From Corynebacterium sp. CNJ-954 (lineage in GTDB: Bacteria; Actinomycetota; Actinomycetes; Mycobacteriales; Mycobacteriaceae): a stretch of DNA of 64,000 nucleotides. A model generated the notes under the pieces. The model ran no database searches. It had not been told where the DNA came from and was given only the letters and a program-made list of their open reading frames with translations. Of the stretch, positions 1-8,993 are shown piece after piece; the first letter of the stretch is position 1, and each line of letters begins with the position of its first letter. The translations under genes and the position numbers were made by a program. The stretch lies in the NCBI RefSeq assembly GCF_001942345.1, contig NZ_MKKI01000042.1, positions 186,001 to 250,000 of the forward strand, read 5' to 3'.

Positions 1-890
1 GAGTTCACCCACTGGTTCGTCACCGCGGAGATCTCCGGGGCATGTTCCAGGATCCCGGCGATGAAGGACTTCGCCGTCCCTGAGAGGTAGAACTGGTCGT
101 CCGGGTCGTGGAACGCGTTGTTCTCACCCTCGAACAGCGACATGTGGGTGTGCATGGCCGAGCCGGGGTATTCGTGGAACGGTTTCGGCATGAATGTTGC
201 CCGGACGTCGTTACGGGTGGCGACCTGCTTGACCATGTAGCGGAAACTCATCACGTTGTCCGCCATCGACAGGGCGTCGGCGAACCTCAGGTCGATCTCC
301 TGCTGTCCCGGACCTGCCTCGTGGTGCGAGAACTCCACGGAGATGCCCATCGACTCCAGCGCCGAGATCGCGTCCTGACGGAACAGCGGAGCGGCATCGG
401 TGACCGCCTGGTCGAAGTATCCCCCGGTGTCTGCGGGGACAGGACGACCGTCGGGGCCGTTGCCGTTCTTCAACAGGAAGAACTCGATCTCCGGGTGGAC
501 ATAACAGGAGAAGCCCTCGTCCGCGGCGCTGTTCAGCTGACGCCGCAGGACCTGGCGGGGGTCCGCCCAGCTGGGCTCCCCGTCCGGCATCGCGATGTCG
601 CAGAACATTCGTGCCGTGAGCACCTGGTTGTCGCCACCGGCCGTGTCCAGCGGGAGGATCTGGAACGTCGACGGGTCCGGCTTCGCGATCGTGTCGGATT
701 CGACGACGCGCGAGAAACCCTCGATGGAGGAACCGTCGAATCCGATTCCTTCGGCGAACGCGCCCTCGAGTTCCGCAGGGGCGACGGCGACCGACTTCAG
801 GTATCCCTGGATGTCCGTGAACCACAGACGGACGAAGCGAATGTCCCGTTCCTCGAGCGTGCGGAGGACGTATTCCTGTTGGCGACTCAT
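1..890 (-). CDS. glnA2: Glutamine synthetase, GlnA2-type (3' part beyond window edge)
   Basis: Leftward frame, open at the left edge, so only about the first 296 residues are present. It begins [17 protein letters not shown] and contains the beta-grasp segment ending [10 protein letters not shown], then the catalytic-domain start with [10 protein letters not shown] and [15 protein letters not shown], all typical of class I glutamine synthetase (glutamate + NH3 + ATP to glutamine, cytoplasmic). The start at 890 is preceded on the minus strand by TACCAT and exactly seven bases, a leaderless promoter arrangement; an in-frame ATG at 899 is less likely. In corynebacteria the second glutamine synthetase gene lies in this region, which favours GlnA2 over the main GlnA, but the C-terminal adenylylation region that would settle this is outside the window. 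Confidence 0.85.
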   Translation of the reverse strand, partial: MSRQQEYVLRTLEERDIRFVRLWFTDIQGYLKSVAVAPAELEGAFAEGIGFDGSSIEGFSRVVESDTIAKPDPSTFQILPLDTAGGDNQVLTARMFCDIAMPDGEPSWADPRQVLRRQLNSAADEGFSCYVHPEIEFFLLKNGNGPDGRPVPADTGGYFDQAVTDAAPLFRQDAISALESMGISVEFSHHEAGPGQQEIDLRFADALSMADNVMSFRYMVKQVATRNDVRATFMPKPFHEYPGSAMHTHMSLFEGENNAFHDPDDQFYLSGTAKSFIAGILEHAPEISAVTNQWVN

Positions 891-1001
891 GGCCACCATG
901 GTAACGCCCGCCCCGGCGGACAGCCCCTTTTTCCGGGCCCGGTGGACGGGTTGTTACACATCGTTAACACCTGCCCGTCTGACGTGGCACAATGTCGTGA
1001 C

Positions 1002-1838
1002 ATGGCTGACAAGAAAGAGACCACCGGATACCTCGCCCCCACCCGTCAGGTCCGCATCGGCGACCTGCGTAAGCGTAAGGGATCAGGTGACAAATGGGCG
1101 ATGCTCACCGCCTACGACTACTCCACCGCACGGGCGTTCTCCGACGCCGGCGTCGAGTGCCTCCTGGTGGGTGATTCGGCGGCGAACGTGGTCTTCGGCT
1201 ACCCCCAGACCCAGCAGATCAGCCTCGACGAGATGATCTACATCGCCGCCGCGGTGGTCCGGGGTGCAGGCAATGCGCTGGTTATCGCCGACCTCCCGTT
1301 CGGCACGTACGAAGCGTCCGACGAGCAGGCGGTCCGGTCCGCTGCGGAGATGATGCGACGGTCCGGTGCCGCCATGGTCAAGATCGAAGGCGGGGTGCGC
1401 ATCGCTCCCCGGATCAGGGCACTGGTTGCCGCGGGCATCCCGGTGTGCGCCCACATCGGTTTCACCCCCCAGTCGGTCAACGCACTCTCCGGGTTCAAGG
1501 TGCAGGGCCGCGGGGACGCCGCGGAGCAGCTGCTCGCCGACACCCGCGCCGTCGCCGACGCCGGCGCCGACTTCGTCGTCCTGGAGATGGTCCCGGCAGA
1601 CGTGGCCGCCCGCGCCAGCGAGTCCGTCGACATCCCCACCGTGGGCATCGGCGCAGGTCCGGACACTGACGCCCAGGTCCTCGTCTGGCACGACATGGCG
1701 GCCCTGCCGGCAGACGGGCACCGTCCGAAATTCGCCAAACAGTGGGCGCAGGTCGGGGCGGAGCTCACCGCCGCTGCCGCGTCCTACAAGCGGGAGGTCG
1801 CCGAGGGGACCTTCCCGGCCGAGGAACACTGCTTCTAG
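1002..1838 (+). CDS. panB: 3-methyl-2-oxobutanoate hydroxymethyltransferase
   Basis: 278 residues. It transfers a hydroxymethyl group from 5,10-methylene-tetrahydrofolate to alpha-ketoisovalerate to make ketopantoate, the first committed step to pantothenate and CoA. Family motifs are clear: [17 protein letters not shown] near the N-terminus, [14 protein letters not shown] (metal-binding Asp), the VKIEGG block, [13 protein letters not shown], and VLEMVP followed by [19 protein letters not shown]. The open frame extends upstream, but homology begins at the ATG at 1002; a CACAAT hexamer lies 8 bases before it, so the message may be leaderless. It diverges from glnA2 and is not followed by panC, so it looks monocistronic here. 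Confidence 0.95.
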   Translation: MADKKETTGYLAPTRQVRIGDLRKRKGSGDKWAMLTAYDYSTARAFSDAGVECLLVGDSAANVVFGYPQTQQISLDEMIYIAAAVVRGAGNALVIADLPFGTYEASDEQAVRSAAEMMRRSGAAMVKIEGGVRIAPRIRALVAAGIPVCAHIGFTPQSVNALSGFKVQGRGDAAEQLLADTRAVADAGADFVVLEMVPADVAARASESVDIPTVGIGAGPDTDAQVLVWHDMAALPADGHRPKFAKQWAQVGAELTAAAASYKREVAEGTFPAEEHCF

Positions 1839-1846
1839 CCCCGGTT

Positions 1847-2017
1847 CTAGTCGTCGTCCCACTCGTCGGCGACTTTGGTCCGCTCTCTGGCGATCTGGAG
1901 GGCGTGCTCGGCTTCGTCACGGGACGAGTACGGGCCCATGCGGTTGTCCCACCCGGAGGTTTTTCCCTGGGTGACCTCACCGCTGGAGGTGTCGAAGTAC
2001 CACTGTTGATCGCTCAT
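1847..2017 (-). CDS. Small conserved acidic actinobacterial protein (56 aa)
   Basis: 56 residues starting MSDQQWYFDTSSGEVTQGK and ending in the acidic tail DEWDDD. The composition (aromatic N-terminus, GWDNRMGPYSSRDEAEHALQIARER) matches a family of tiny SPOR-like proteins common in Corynebacterium and Mycobacterium, with no established function. The open frame continues further upstream, but that extension has no protein-like character and would run towards the RNase P gene. GGAGG stands close to the ATG, and TACACT lies twelve bases upstream. It converges on panB with a short gap. Soluble, no signal peptide. Confidence 0.7.
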   Translation of the reverse strand: MSDQQWYFDTSSGEVTQGKTSGWDNRMGPYSSRDEAEHALQIARERTKVADEWDDD

Positions 2018-2083
2018 GCCTCCACAGTGTAACCACGTCGGACGGAGTGCGTGCGACGTGCATGGCGACGGGGGAAAAGGCGC

Positions 2084-2541
<458 letters not shown>

Positions 2542-2578
2542 ACGGGTACAACACTAGCACCCGCCGGGGCCTCGACCC

Positions 2579-3232
2579 TCACCTCAGGTAGTGGGTGTCG
2601 TTGACCTCCCGCACCATCGAGTGGCCCGGGTAGAACTCGACGACGGACAACCCCGCCAGGTCCAGGTGCAGGGTCGAGTACATCGTGGAAGGAACCTGCA
2701 ACGCGTCCCGCAGAATCGCCTTGATCGGCGACACGTGGCTGACCAGCAGGACGGTACCGGCACCATCCAGGCCACCCACCAGGGTGCTGCACCGCTGTTC
2801 GACCTGACTCATGCTCTCCCCGCCGAGCGTGGGTACGCAGGTGTCGGCGACCCAGGCAGCGTGTTCCTCGGGCCACCGCCGGTGGACCTCGTCGAAGGTG
2901 AGCCCCTCCCACTGTCCGAAGTCAGTTTCGATGAGATTCCCGTCGGTCTCGACGTCCAGCCCCAGCATCTGTGCCGCCGCGTCGGCGGTCTGCCGGGTGC
3001 GGGTCAACGGTGAACTGATCACGCGGTCGATCCCCTCTCCCGCGTCCTGGCGCGAGGCCAGGTACGACGCCGCTCGCCGGACCTGCTCCTGCCCCAGGTC
3101 CGTGAGCTCAGGGTCGCTGCGACCCGAGAACACCCCTGCCGCGGACATCGCGGTCTGCCCGTGCCGCAGGAGCAGAAGGCGCACCGGCTCTCCCCGGTCA
3201 CCGATCCACCCCGGCGTCGTCCGACTGGTCAC
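2579..3232 (-). CDS. Histidine phosphatase (phosphoglycerate mutase family), without RNase HI domain
   Basis: 217 residues. The catalytic LLLRHGQT motif starts near residue 20, with ISSPLTRTRQTA, ETDFGQWEGLTF and VSHVSPIKA supplying the other active-site Arg, Glu and His, so an active histidine phosphatase is expected. The gene sits in the same order as mycobacterial Rv2228c-Rv2229c-Rv2230c (phosphatase, zinc ribbon, Nif3). In Rv2228c an N-terminal RNase HI domain precedes this phosphatase; here only about 18 residues precede RHG and the upstream gene ends 6 bases away, so the RNase HI half is absent. The substrate is uncertain: alpha-ribazole phosphatase activity is reported for the relative, but no cobalamin genes are visible here. 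Confidence 0.85.
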   Translation of the reverse strand: MTSRTTPGWIGDRGEPVRLLLLRHGQTAMSAAGVFSGRSDPELTDLGQEQVRRAASYLASRQDAGEGIDRVISSPLTRTRQTADAAAQMLGLDVETDGNLIETDFGQWEGLTFDEVHRRWPEEHAAWVADTCVPTLGGESMSQVEQRCSTLVGGLDGAGTVLLVSHVSPIKAILRDALQVPSTMYSTLHLDLAGLSVVEFYPGHSMVREVNDTHYLR

Positions 3233-3237
3233 CGCGA

Positions 3238-4035
3238 TCAGCTCGCCGAGTGGGTCTGGTCGGCGAAGTCGGTGTACGACCCCGCGTCCGGCAACAGCAT
3301 CGTGTCACATTCCGGGCAGGACGCCGGGCTGTCCTCCGGCGCCCGCAGAATCTCCGCCAGCGATGCCCGGTCCAGGCTCATGAAGCAGGCCCGGCAGACC
3401 GAACCGGTCAACGTCGCTGCCCCGACGCCGTTCTCCTTCTCACTGCGCTCGTAGCGGCGCAGGAGATCCTGCGGCAGCTCGGCACGTAGCGCCGAGGAAT
3501 GCTCTTTCAGTGATTCACACTGACCGGAAAGCTCGCGCTCCCGGACGTCCTGACTGCGACGTGCCTCCTCGAGCGCCGCGACGGCGACTTCCAGGGCTCG
3601 GGCACGGTCGGCGTCCGTACCGGTGCGGCAGGCCTGCTCCTCGGCGGCGATCGCCTCCTCCACCTCCTGCAGACGCCGCTCCGCCACGGCCAGGTCATGG
3701 GTGAGGTCGCGGCGACGTTCACCGTCGACCGCCGCACCCAGGGACTTGATGTCGTCGCGGCGACGGGCACGCAGTTTCGCCGCGTCCTGACGCATCCGCT
3801 GCAGCCGCAGCTCATCATCACCGGCCGCCTGGTCTGCGGTGACCTTGGCGCGTCGTTGTTCGGCCACCTCCTGCTCGAGTCGTCGGACGTCGTCGGAGTC
3901 GTGCACCTCGGCGAGTTCTCCGCTCAACGCCCGCCACCTGTTGTCGACGTTCATCAGGTCGTTCACCACGATGTGTGCGGCGCGCCTGCGGGAGGCGTGG
4001 GGGCCGGTCGGAAAATCAGGCAAGGGGTCAGGCAC
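3238..4035 (-). CDS. Zinc-ribbon coiled-coil protein (Rv2229c family)
   Basis: 265 residues. The central part (about 45-185) is strongly charged with a heptad-like pattern, predicting a long coiled-coil hairpin. The C-terminus has two CxxC pairs (VCRACF and SCPECD) of a zinc ribbon of the C4-type domain family. The function is unknown; in actinobacteria the family is a constant neighbour of Nif3-like proteins. The start overlaps the last 8 bases of the upstream Nif3-like gene and the stop is 5 bases from the phosphatase gene, so the three are almost certainly one transcript with coupled translation. A shorter start at MNVDNRW is possible. Confidence 0.8.
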   Translation of the reverse strand: MPDPLPDFPTGPHASRRRAAHIVVNDLMNVDNRWRALSGELAEVHDSDDVRRLEQEVAEQRRAKVTADQAAGDDELRLQRMRQDAAKLRARRRDDIKSLGAAVDGERRRDLTHDLAVAERRLQEVEEAIAAEEQACRTGTDADRARALEVAVAALEEARRSQDVRERELSGQCESLKEHSSALRAELPQDLLRRYERSEKENGVGAATLTGSVCRACFMSLDRASLAEILRAPEDSPASCPECDTMLLPDAGSYTDFADQTHSAS

Positions 4036-5272
4036 GGGAATCTCCTCCAGACTGCGGTGACGGTGCGTGGACGGTCCACGGGTCGGTACGCAGGTCGATC
4101 ACGTCCGCGGACAGCGTGGGTTCCGCCGCGGCGATGATGTCGGCGGCCTGCGAGCACCAGGGGAACTCACTGGCCCAGTGCGCTGTGTCGATGACCGCGC
4201 ACCCACCGGCACGCAGATGCTCGTCCACCGGGTGGTGCCGCAGGTCAGAGGTCACGAAACAGTCGACATCCAGCTGGGCCACCGTACCCAGGAAACTGTC
4301 GCCGGCACCGGAGGCCACCGCTACCCTCCGGATGACGCGGTCGGGGTCGCCGGCGGCGCGGACGCCCCACCGGGTCGCCGGCAGACGGTCGGCGACACGG
4401 GCGGTGAACTCACGCAGCGTCATCGGGGTGTCCAGGTCCCCGACCCTCCCGATGCCGAAGGCGACCTCCGGGTCCGGGTCAACACCGACGGTCTCGGTGA
4501 TGTCGTAGGCGGGTTCCTCGTACGGATGTGCGTTCAAGAGAGCGGACAGCACGGCTGCACGCCTGGACCGTGGTGCCACGAACTCCACCCGCTGCTCCTC
4601 CACGCGTTCGAGCCCACCGGGGTGTCCGATGTGCGGTGACGCCACGCCACCGGGCCGGAACTGCCCGGAGACCGGCGACTCGAAACAGCATTCGGTGTAA
4701 CGGTCACCCGTCGTGCCTCCTCCCGCGGTGAAGATCGCTGACTTCACGGTTTCGGTGTCCGCGACGGGGACGGTGACGCCCCACTTGTCGAGCACCGGTG
4801 GGCTGGTTTCCCCGCGCACTGCACGTACTGCCGCGGTCGCCGCCGACGACGACGGACCCAGCGGGGCTCCCGGGGTGACCCCCAGTAGTTCCGCCAGCCG
4901 GTCGTTGACTCCGGGGCGTGCGGCGTCGGCACTGGTGTGCGCCGAATACAGTGCGATCCCCGCACGGATCAGCCGATGGACGATCCGCCCCTTCGGGTGG
5001 TCGGCGGGCACGCCGGTGACCCCTCGCATCAGGAGAGGGTGGTGCACCAGGAGGAAGTCCGCCCCACGGGCGACCGCCTCCTCCACGACCGCGTCGGTGC
5101 AGTCCAGCGCGACCGCCACCCGGCGGACCGGTGCCCCGGGGTCGCCGCAGACCAGCCCGCAGGCGTCCCACGATTCCGCGAGCTGCGGCGGGTAGGCGTC
5201 CTCAATGACGGACACGACCCTGGCGACCGTCGTGTCCGCTTCACTTGCCTGTTCACGTGCTCGTTGACTCAC
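4028..5272 (-). CDS. Nif3-like dinuclear metal-centre protein (DUF34)
   Basis: 414 residues of the Nif3/YqfO family, which forms toroidal hexamers with a two-metal site; a GTP cyclohydrolase-like role has been proposed but the cellular job is unsettled. Metal-binding motifs are visible: LLVHHPLLM in the N-terminal half, YSAHTSAD following, and the C-terminal DCFVTSDLRHHPVDEH and VIDTAHWASE. The central insert of about 130 residues (around 170-300) is the usual PII-like domain of the longer family members. The start is GTG at 5272, preceded by TATCGT and seven bases, so it is probably leaderless and the first gene of the three-gene leftward operon. Confidence 0.88.
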   Translation of the reverse strand: MSQRAREQASEADTTVARVVSVIEDAYPPQLAESWDACGLVCGDPGAPVRRVAVALDCTDAVVEEAVARGADFLLVHHPLLMRGVTGVPADHPKGRIVHRLIRAGIALYSAHTSADAARPGVNDRLAELLGVTPGAPLGPSSSAATAAVRAVRGETSPPVLDKWGVTVPVADTETVKSAIFTAGGGTTGDRYTECCFESPVSGQFRPGGVASPHIGHPGGLERVEEQRVEFVAPRSRRAAVLSALLNAHPYEEPAYDITETVGVDPDPEVAFGIGRVGDLDTPMTLREFTARVADRLPATRWGVRAAGDPDRVIRRVAVASGAGDSFLGTVAQLDVDCFVTSDLRHHPVDEHLRAGGCAVIDTAHWASEFPWCSQAADIIAAAEPTLSADVIDLRTDPWTVHAPSPQSGGDSRA

Positions 5273-5391
5273 ACCGACAACGATACGTGCCGGGCCGCCT
5301 CTGTCACCTCCCCTGTCCCGTCCGGGACACGATCAACGGTAATCGACCCCGGTCGTAGCCTGCGGCGCGGGATTCTGGCACCCTGGAATCC

Positions 5392-6579
5392 GTGACGGAC
5401 GCACATGAGCAAGCAGGTAACGGCAGCAGGACTCTACTTGTCGACGTCGACGGGACCCTCGTCGACTCCTTTCCCGGCATTCGGTCGAGTTTCCTGCGCG
5501 CCCTCGAGGACAACGATGTTCCGGCACCCGGGGAGGACCTGCTCCGCCTGATCGCCGGTCCGCCGATGGTCGACACACTGCGCAACCTGGGTCTCGAGGG
5601 GGAACAGCTCGAAGCGACCGTGGCCAGCTACCGCAGCCACTACGACGGCGGAGGATGGCTCGAAGCCGCACCCTTCGACGGTGTCGAGGAACTGCTGCGC
5701 TCCTGGAGGGACCAGGGCTACACGCTGTCGACGGCCACGTCGAAGTCCCTGAGTTCAGCGACACGGCTGCTCAAGCACTTCGACCTCTACGACTACTTCG
5801 ACGTCATCGCCACCGCCTCCGACGACGGTGAGCGACGTGCCAAGGACGCCGTCGTCGCCTACGGACTGGAACAGCTCGGTGCCCCCGGTGGCCCGGTGAC
5901 CCCTGCCGCCGAGGGTGGCCCGTCGCACCGGGACAACCTGCTGATGATCGGCGACCGTATCCACGACGTCGACGGGGCACGGGCCTACGGCATCCGCACC
6001 GTCCTCGTGGACTGGGGTTACGGCGTCAGAGACGAGCACAAGAAGGCCGACTACTCCGTCGCCGACGCCGCAGAACTCGGCCGGCTGGTGGAGGAATGGT
6101 CGGATGAGCGCCCGCACATCTGCGTGGTGTGCACCGGCAACATCTGCCGGTCCCCGATGGGCGAGATCATGCTGCGACAGGCTCTCAGGGAGGCAGGACT
6201 CGCCGAAGACATCCGCCTGAACTCCTGCGGGACCGACGGTTGGCATGTCGGTGAGGCTGCCGACCCGCGTGCGGTGGCACGCCTGCGGCAGGACGGGTTC
6301 AACGGTTCCGGGCACCGGGCCGCCCAGTTCGGCCCCGAGCACCGGGACGCCGACCTCTTTCTGGTGATGACCGCCGCCCACCGTAAGGCCCTGATCAAAC
6401 AGGGGGTCCCGGAGGACCGGATCGCGCTGTTCCGCAGTTTCGGCCCGGCCGGGGAGAAGGAGGTCGAAGACCCGTACTACGGGGGCAGGGACGGTTTCGC
6501 CGAAGTCTCGCGCCAGCTCGCCGAAGCGATCCCCGGGGTCGTGGAGTGGGCACGCGACCGGGTCTCCGCCAGAGACTGA
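5392..6579 (+). CDS. HAD phosphatase joined to low-molecular-weight protein tyrosine phosphatase (PtkA/PtpA-like) in one frame
   Basis: 395 residues in one uninterrupted frame from GTG 5392. Residues 14-235 form a HAD domain: nucleophile motif LVDVDGTLVDS (D18, D20), the TATSKSLSS motif II, an RRAKDA motif III lysine and IGDRIHDVDGA (D188) motif IV. Residues 243-392 form a low-molecular-weight tyrosine phosphatase: P-loop C247-TGNIC-R253 followed by SPMGE, and the general acid in VEDPYY (D360). In M. tuberculosis these are separate neighbours, PtkA (Rv2232) and PtpA (Rv2234), followed as here by a SURF1 gene. At the junction an SD-like GGAGGA precedes an out-of-frame ATG (about 6102); restoring missing bases there would make two genes, so the fusion needs confirmation. 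Confidence 0.85.
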   Translation: MTDAHEQAGNGSRTLLVDVDGTLVDSFPGIRSSFLRALEDNDVPAPGEDLLRLIAGPPMVDTLRNLGLEGEQLEATVASYRSHYDGGGWLEAAPFDGVEELLRSWRDQGYTLSTATSKSLSSATRLLKHFDLYDYFDVIATASDDGERRAKDAVVAYGLEQLGAPGGPVTPAAEGGPSHRDNLLMIGDRIHDVDGARAYGIRTVLVDWGYGVRDEHKKADYSVADAAELGRLVEEWSDERPHICVVCTGNICRSPMGEIMLRQALREAGLAEDIRLNSCGTDGWHVGEAADPRAVARLRQDGFNGSGHRAAQFGPEHRDADLFLVMTAAHRKALIKQGVPEDRIALFRSFGPAGEKEVEDPYYGGRDGFAEVSRQLAEAIPGVVEWARDRVSARD

Positions 6580-6602
6580 CCGGAACCCACCGCTCAGCCC
6601 GC

Positions 6603-6824
6603 TCAGCGCAGTTCGAACTCCGTGGAGTCGAGCGTGCCGTGCCGCGAGCACGTCGCCGTCCATCCGTGGGGGGTGACCTGCGCGACGGTCCGTCGTCCGC
6701 ACACCGCGCAGTACCGGGGTACGTCCAGTCCTGCTTTCTGGGCCGGGGAGTAGTTGATGACCTCCCCGCGACCGATGTCGGCACCCGTGTACGGGTCGAA
6801 GGGGCCGGTACCGCGGTCAGACAC
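6603..6824 (-). CDS. bsaP: Biotin synthase auxiliary protein BsaP
   Basis: 73 residues directly downstream of bioB and overlapping its 3' end by 8 bases, so translation is coupled. It starts [14 protein letters not shown] and contains YCAVCGRRT and a later TATCSRHG, giving three cysteines and a histidine that could hold a metal or cluster. Small proteins of this shape next to bioB in Mycobacterium (Rv1590) and Corynebacterium have been shown to be needed by the local biotin synthase to turn dethiobiotin into biotin. The assignment rests on position, size and the Cys pattern. Confidence 0.85.
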   Translation of the reverse strand: MSDRGTGPFDPYTGADIGRGEVINYSPAQKAGLDVPRYCAVCGRRTVAQVTPHGWTATCSRHGTLDSTEFELR

Positions 6825-7815
6825 TGCGGCTCAGGACCTTGATCGGGAGGTTCAGTCGACCGACCATGTCCATGTCCTGCTCGGCCGGGCGTCCGAGCGT
6901 GGTCAGGTAGTTGCCCACGATGACACCGTTGATTCCACCGGTGAGTCCCTGCTCCACGCCCAGGTCACCGAGAGTGAGCTCGCGACCTCCGGCGAACCGC
7001 AGTGTCGTCCCGGGCATCGCCAGGCGGAACATGCCGACCGCGCGGAGTGCGTCTTTCCCGTCCATGACGGGCATGTCAGAGAAGGGGGTGCCGGGGCGGG
7101 GGTCCAGGAAGTTCAGGGGAACTTCGTGTGGGTCGAGTTCAGCCAGCTGGACGGCGAACTCGGCACGCTGCTCCAGGGACTCCCCCATCCCGATGATTCC
7201 GCCGCAGCAGACCTCGATCCCCGCCTCCTTGATCAGCAGCATCGTCTCACGCCGCTCCTCCCAGGAGTGGGTCGTGACGACGTTCGGGAAGTAGCTGCGC
7301 GCCGTCTCGAGATTGTGGTTGTAGCGGTGCACGCCGACAGCCTTGAGGCGGTCAACCTGGTCCTGGGTGAGGATACCCACGGAGACCGCGACATCGATGC
7401 CCTCGACGTTGGCGTAGATCTCCTCGACCGCCTGCTCGAGTTGGTCCATGAGCCTCTCGTCGGGGCCTTTGACGGCGGCGACGATGCAGAACTCCGTGGC
7501 GCCGGTCTTCGCCGTCTGGCGCGCCTGCTCAATGAGTTGTGCGATGTCGAGCTTCGTGGAGCGGACCGGGGACTCGAAGAGGCCCGACTGCGAGCAGAAA
7601 TGGCAGTCCTCCGGACAGCCACCCGTCTTCAGGCTGACGATGCCTTCCATCTCGATCTCCTCCCCGCACCACCGCACACGGACTTCATGTGCCAGTGCCA
7701 GCAGGTCCGGGATGCTCTCGTCGGGGAGGTTGAGGATACGGATGAGATCGTCGTAGTCGAGTCCCCGGCCTTCGTCGAGAACCTGGGCGCGTGCAGCAGT
7801 GAGGATGTTGTCCAT
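6817..7815 (-). CDS. bioB: Biotin synthase (radical SAM)
   Basis: 332 residues from ATG 7815. It inserts sulfur into dethiobiotin, the last step of biotin synthesis. The radical-SAM cluster motif is [12 protein letters not shown] (C67, C71, C74); other BioB landmarks are [40 protein letters not shown] and [10 protein letters not shown] near the C-terminus. A GTG six bases upstream (7821) is an alternative start, but TAGGGT followed by six bases and the ATG looks like a leaderless promoter. It heads a two-gene unit with bsaP. No other biotin genes are in the window; corynebacteria often keep bioB apart from bioAD and lack bioF. Confidence 0.95.
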   Translation of the reverse strand: MDNILTAARAQVLDEGRGLDYDDLIRILNLPDESIPDLLALAHEVRVRWCGEEIEMEGIVSLKTGGCPEDCHFCSQSGLFESPVRSTKLDIAQLIEQARQTAKTGATEFCIVAAVKGPDERLMDQLEQAVEEIYANVEGIDVAVSVGILTQDQVDRLKAVGVHRYNHNLETARSYFPNVVTTHSWEERRETMLLIKEAGIEVCCGGIIGMGESLEQRAEFAVQLAELDPHEVPLNFLDPRPGTPFSDMPVMDGKDALRAVGMFRLAMPGTTLRFAGGRELTLGDLGVEQGLTGGINGVIVGNYLTTLGRPAEQDMDMVGRLNLPIKVLSRSV

Positions 7816-7826
7816 GGACACACCCT

Positions 7827-7847
7827 AACTTGAACACCGTACAAGTT
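7827..7847. promoter_or_regulatory. BioQ-like operator in the bioB promoter
   Basis: A 21-bp palindrome with arms AACTTG and CAAGTT and inner TGnAC-N3-GTnCA symmetry, immediately upstream of the bioB start and overlapping its TAGGGT -10 hexamer. Its core resembles the TGAAC-N3-GTTnn operator of the corynebacterial TetR-type biotin regulator BioQ. Repression of bioB when biotin is sufficient is inferred; no bioQ gene is in the window. Confidence 0.7.
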
Positions 7848-7891
7848 CCACCGGAAAAGTATATCCGGTAACGAATCGCAGGTAGAGCCGC

Positions 7892-8926
7892 TCAGAACCG
7901 TTCCTCGTCCCGCGCGTTCCTCTTCTCATGGAACCGGGTCCGCGATCCTCCGTAACGCGCCTCAAGTTTGCCGGCACGCGACTGTGCCGGCGGAGCATCG
8001 TCGTCCTTCGCCGAGGTGGTCCTCTCAGCATCTGTCCCGACGTCCGTCACCGCGCCTGCGGTCCCGGGGCCTGCGGCCGCCACCTCATCCCGCCGACGTC
8101 GACGTTCACGCACCTCCGCCCACACGAAGTACACCAGACCCAGGGGAACCATCACCCCGAAAGCGATCCACTGGAGCCCGTAGGACAGGTACGGTCCCGA
8201 GTCGAGGTTCGGCAGATCCAGTGCCGACAACTCGCCGCTGGGGTCCGCCACCGGCACCGACGCCTCGTCGAGCTGGACGTAATCCGCCGCGAGGTCGAGC
8301 CCCACCGCATCCCCCACCATGGACGTGTTCATGCTGTAGACCTGCAGCCGATCATCGGAGGTCATCGGTGGGTTGGCAGGCGGAGCCTCGGACATTCTCA
8401 CGAAACCGGTGACTGTCACCGGTGTCGACACCGCCTGCGGGACGTTCGGGGCAGCGGTGCCCTCAACCGGACGCGCCCACCCGCGGTTGACGAGGACCGT
8501 CGGCCCACCATCCAGCCGGAACGGTGTCAGCGCGTGGTAGGCCGGTCGTCCGTCGACGGGACGGTTCCGCAACAGCACCTCGTCATCGACGAGGAACCGC
8601 CCCTGCATCTCGACGCTGGTCCATTCCTTCTCCACGCCGGCGCTGGAACCGTCTCCCGGCAGAACGTCCGAGGCGGGAACCGGGTCCGCCTCCAGCCCGG
8701 CGCGGAGCCGGTCATTGAATTCATTGGTGTCATGGTTCTTACCCAGCTGCCACGGCGCGAGCACCGTGAAAGCCACATAGGCGAACGCCACCACCACGAC
8801 TGCAGTGATCACCCACCCCGGGGTCAGGAACGACCGCCATCCGGTCCGCCGTCGCTGTGCTGCCCCGGCAGACGGAGAACGACCGGACGGGGAGGCAGAC
8901 TCACGCTCAGGAACTGGCTCAGACAC
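7892..8926 (-). CDS. SURF1-family cytochrome oxidase assembly protein
   Basis: 344 residues. An N-terminal transmembrane helix (about 35-58, GWVITAVVVVAFAYVAF) is followed by LAPWQLGKN, the exported domain with PVDGRPAYHALTPF and VLVNRGWARP, and a second helix (about 238-260, YGLQWIAFGVMVPLGLVYFVW); this two-helix layout with the NRGW motif defines SURF1, which helps assemble the aa3 oxidase. The C-terminal cytoplasmic tail of about 80 residues is highly charged and low in complexity. GTG start at 8926 preceded by TAGACT and seven bases (leaderless). In M. tuberculosis the gene after ptpA is also SURF1-like (Rv2235); here bioB-bsaP lies between. Confidence 0.88.
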   Translation of the reverse strand: MSEPVPERESASPSGRSPSAGAAQRRRTGWRSFLTPGWVITAVVVVAFAYVAFTVLAPWQLGKNHDTNEFNDRLRAGLEADPVPASDVLPGDGSSAGVEKEWTSVEMQGRFLVDDEVLLRNRPVDGRPAYHALTPFRLDGGPTVLVNRGWARPVEGTAAPNVPQAVSTPVTVTGFVRMSEAPPANPPMTSDDRLQVYSMNTSMVGDAVGLDLAADYVQLDEASVPVADPSGELSALDLPNLDSGPYLSYGLQWIAFGVMVPLGLVYFVWAEVRERRRRRDEVAAAGPGTAGAVTDVGTDAERTTSAKDDDAPPAQSRAGKLEARYGGSRTRFHEKRNARDEERF

Positions 8927-8993
8927 CTTTCCGAGTCTAGTACCGTAGGCATCCCCCGGGACAGTCGACAGAATCTCCTGCCGGCCCCTACCG

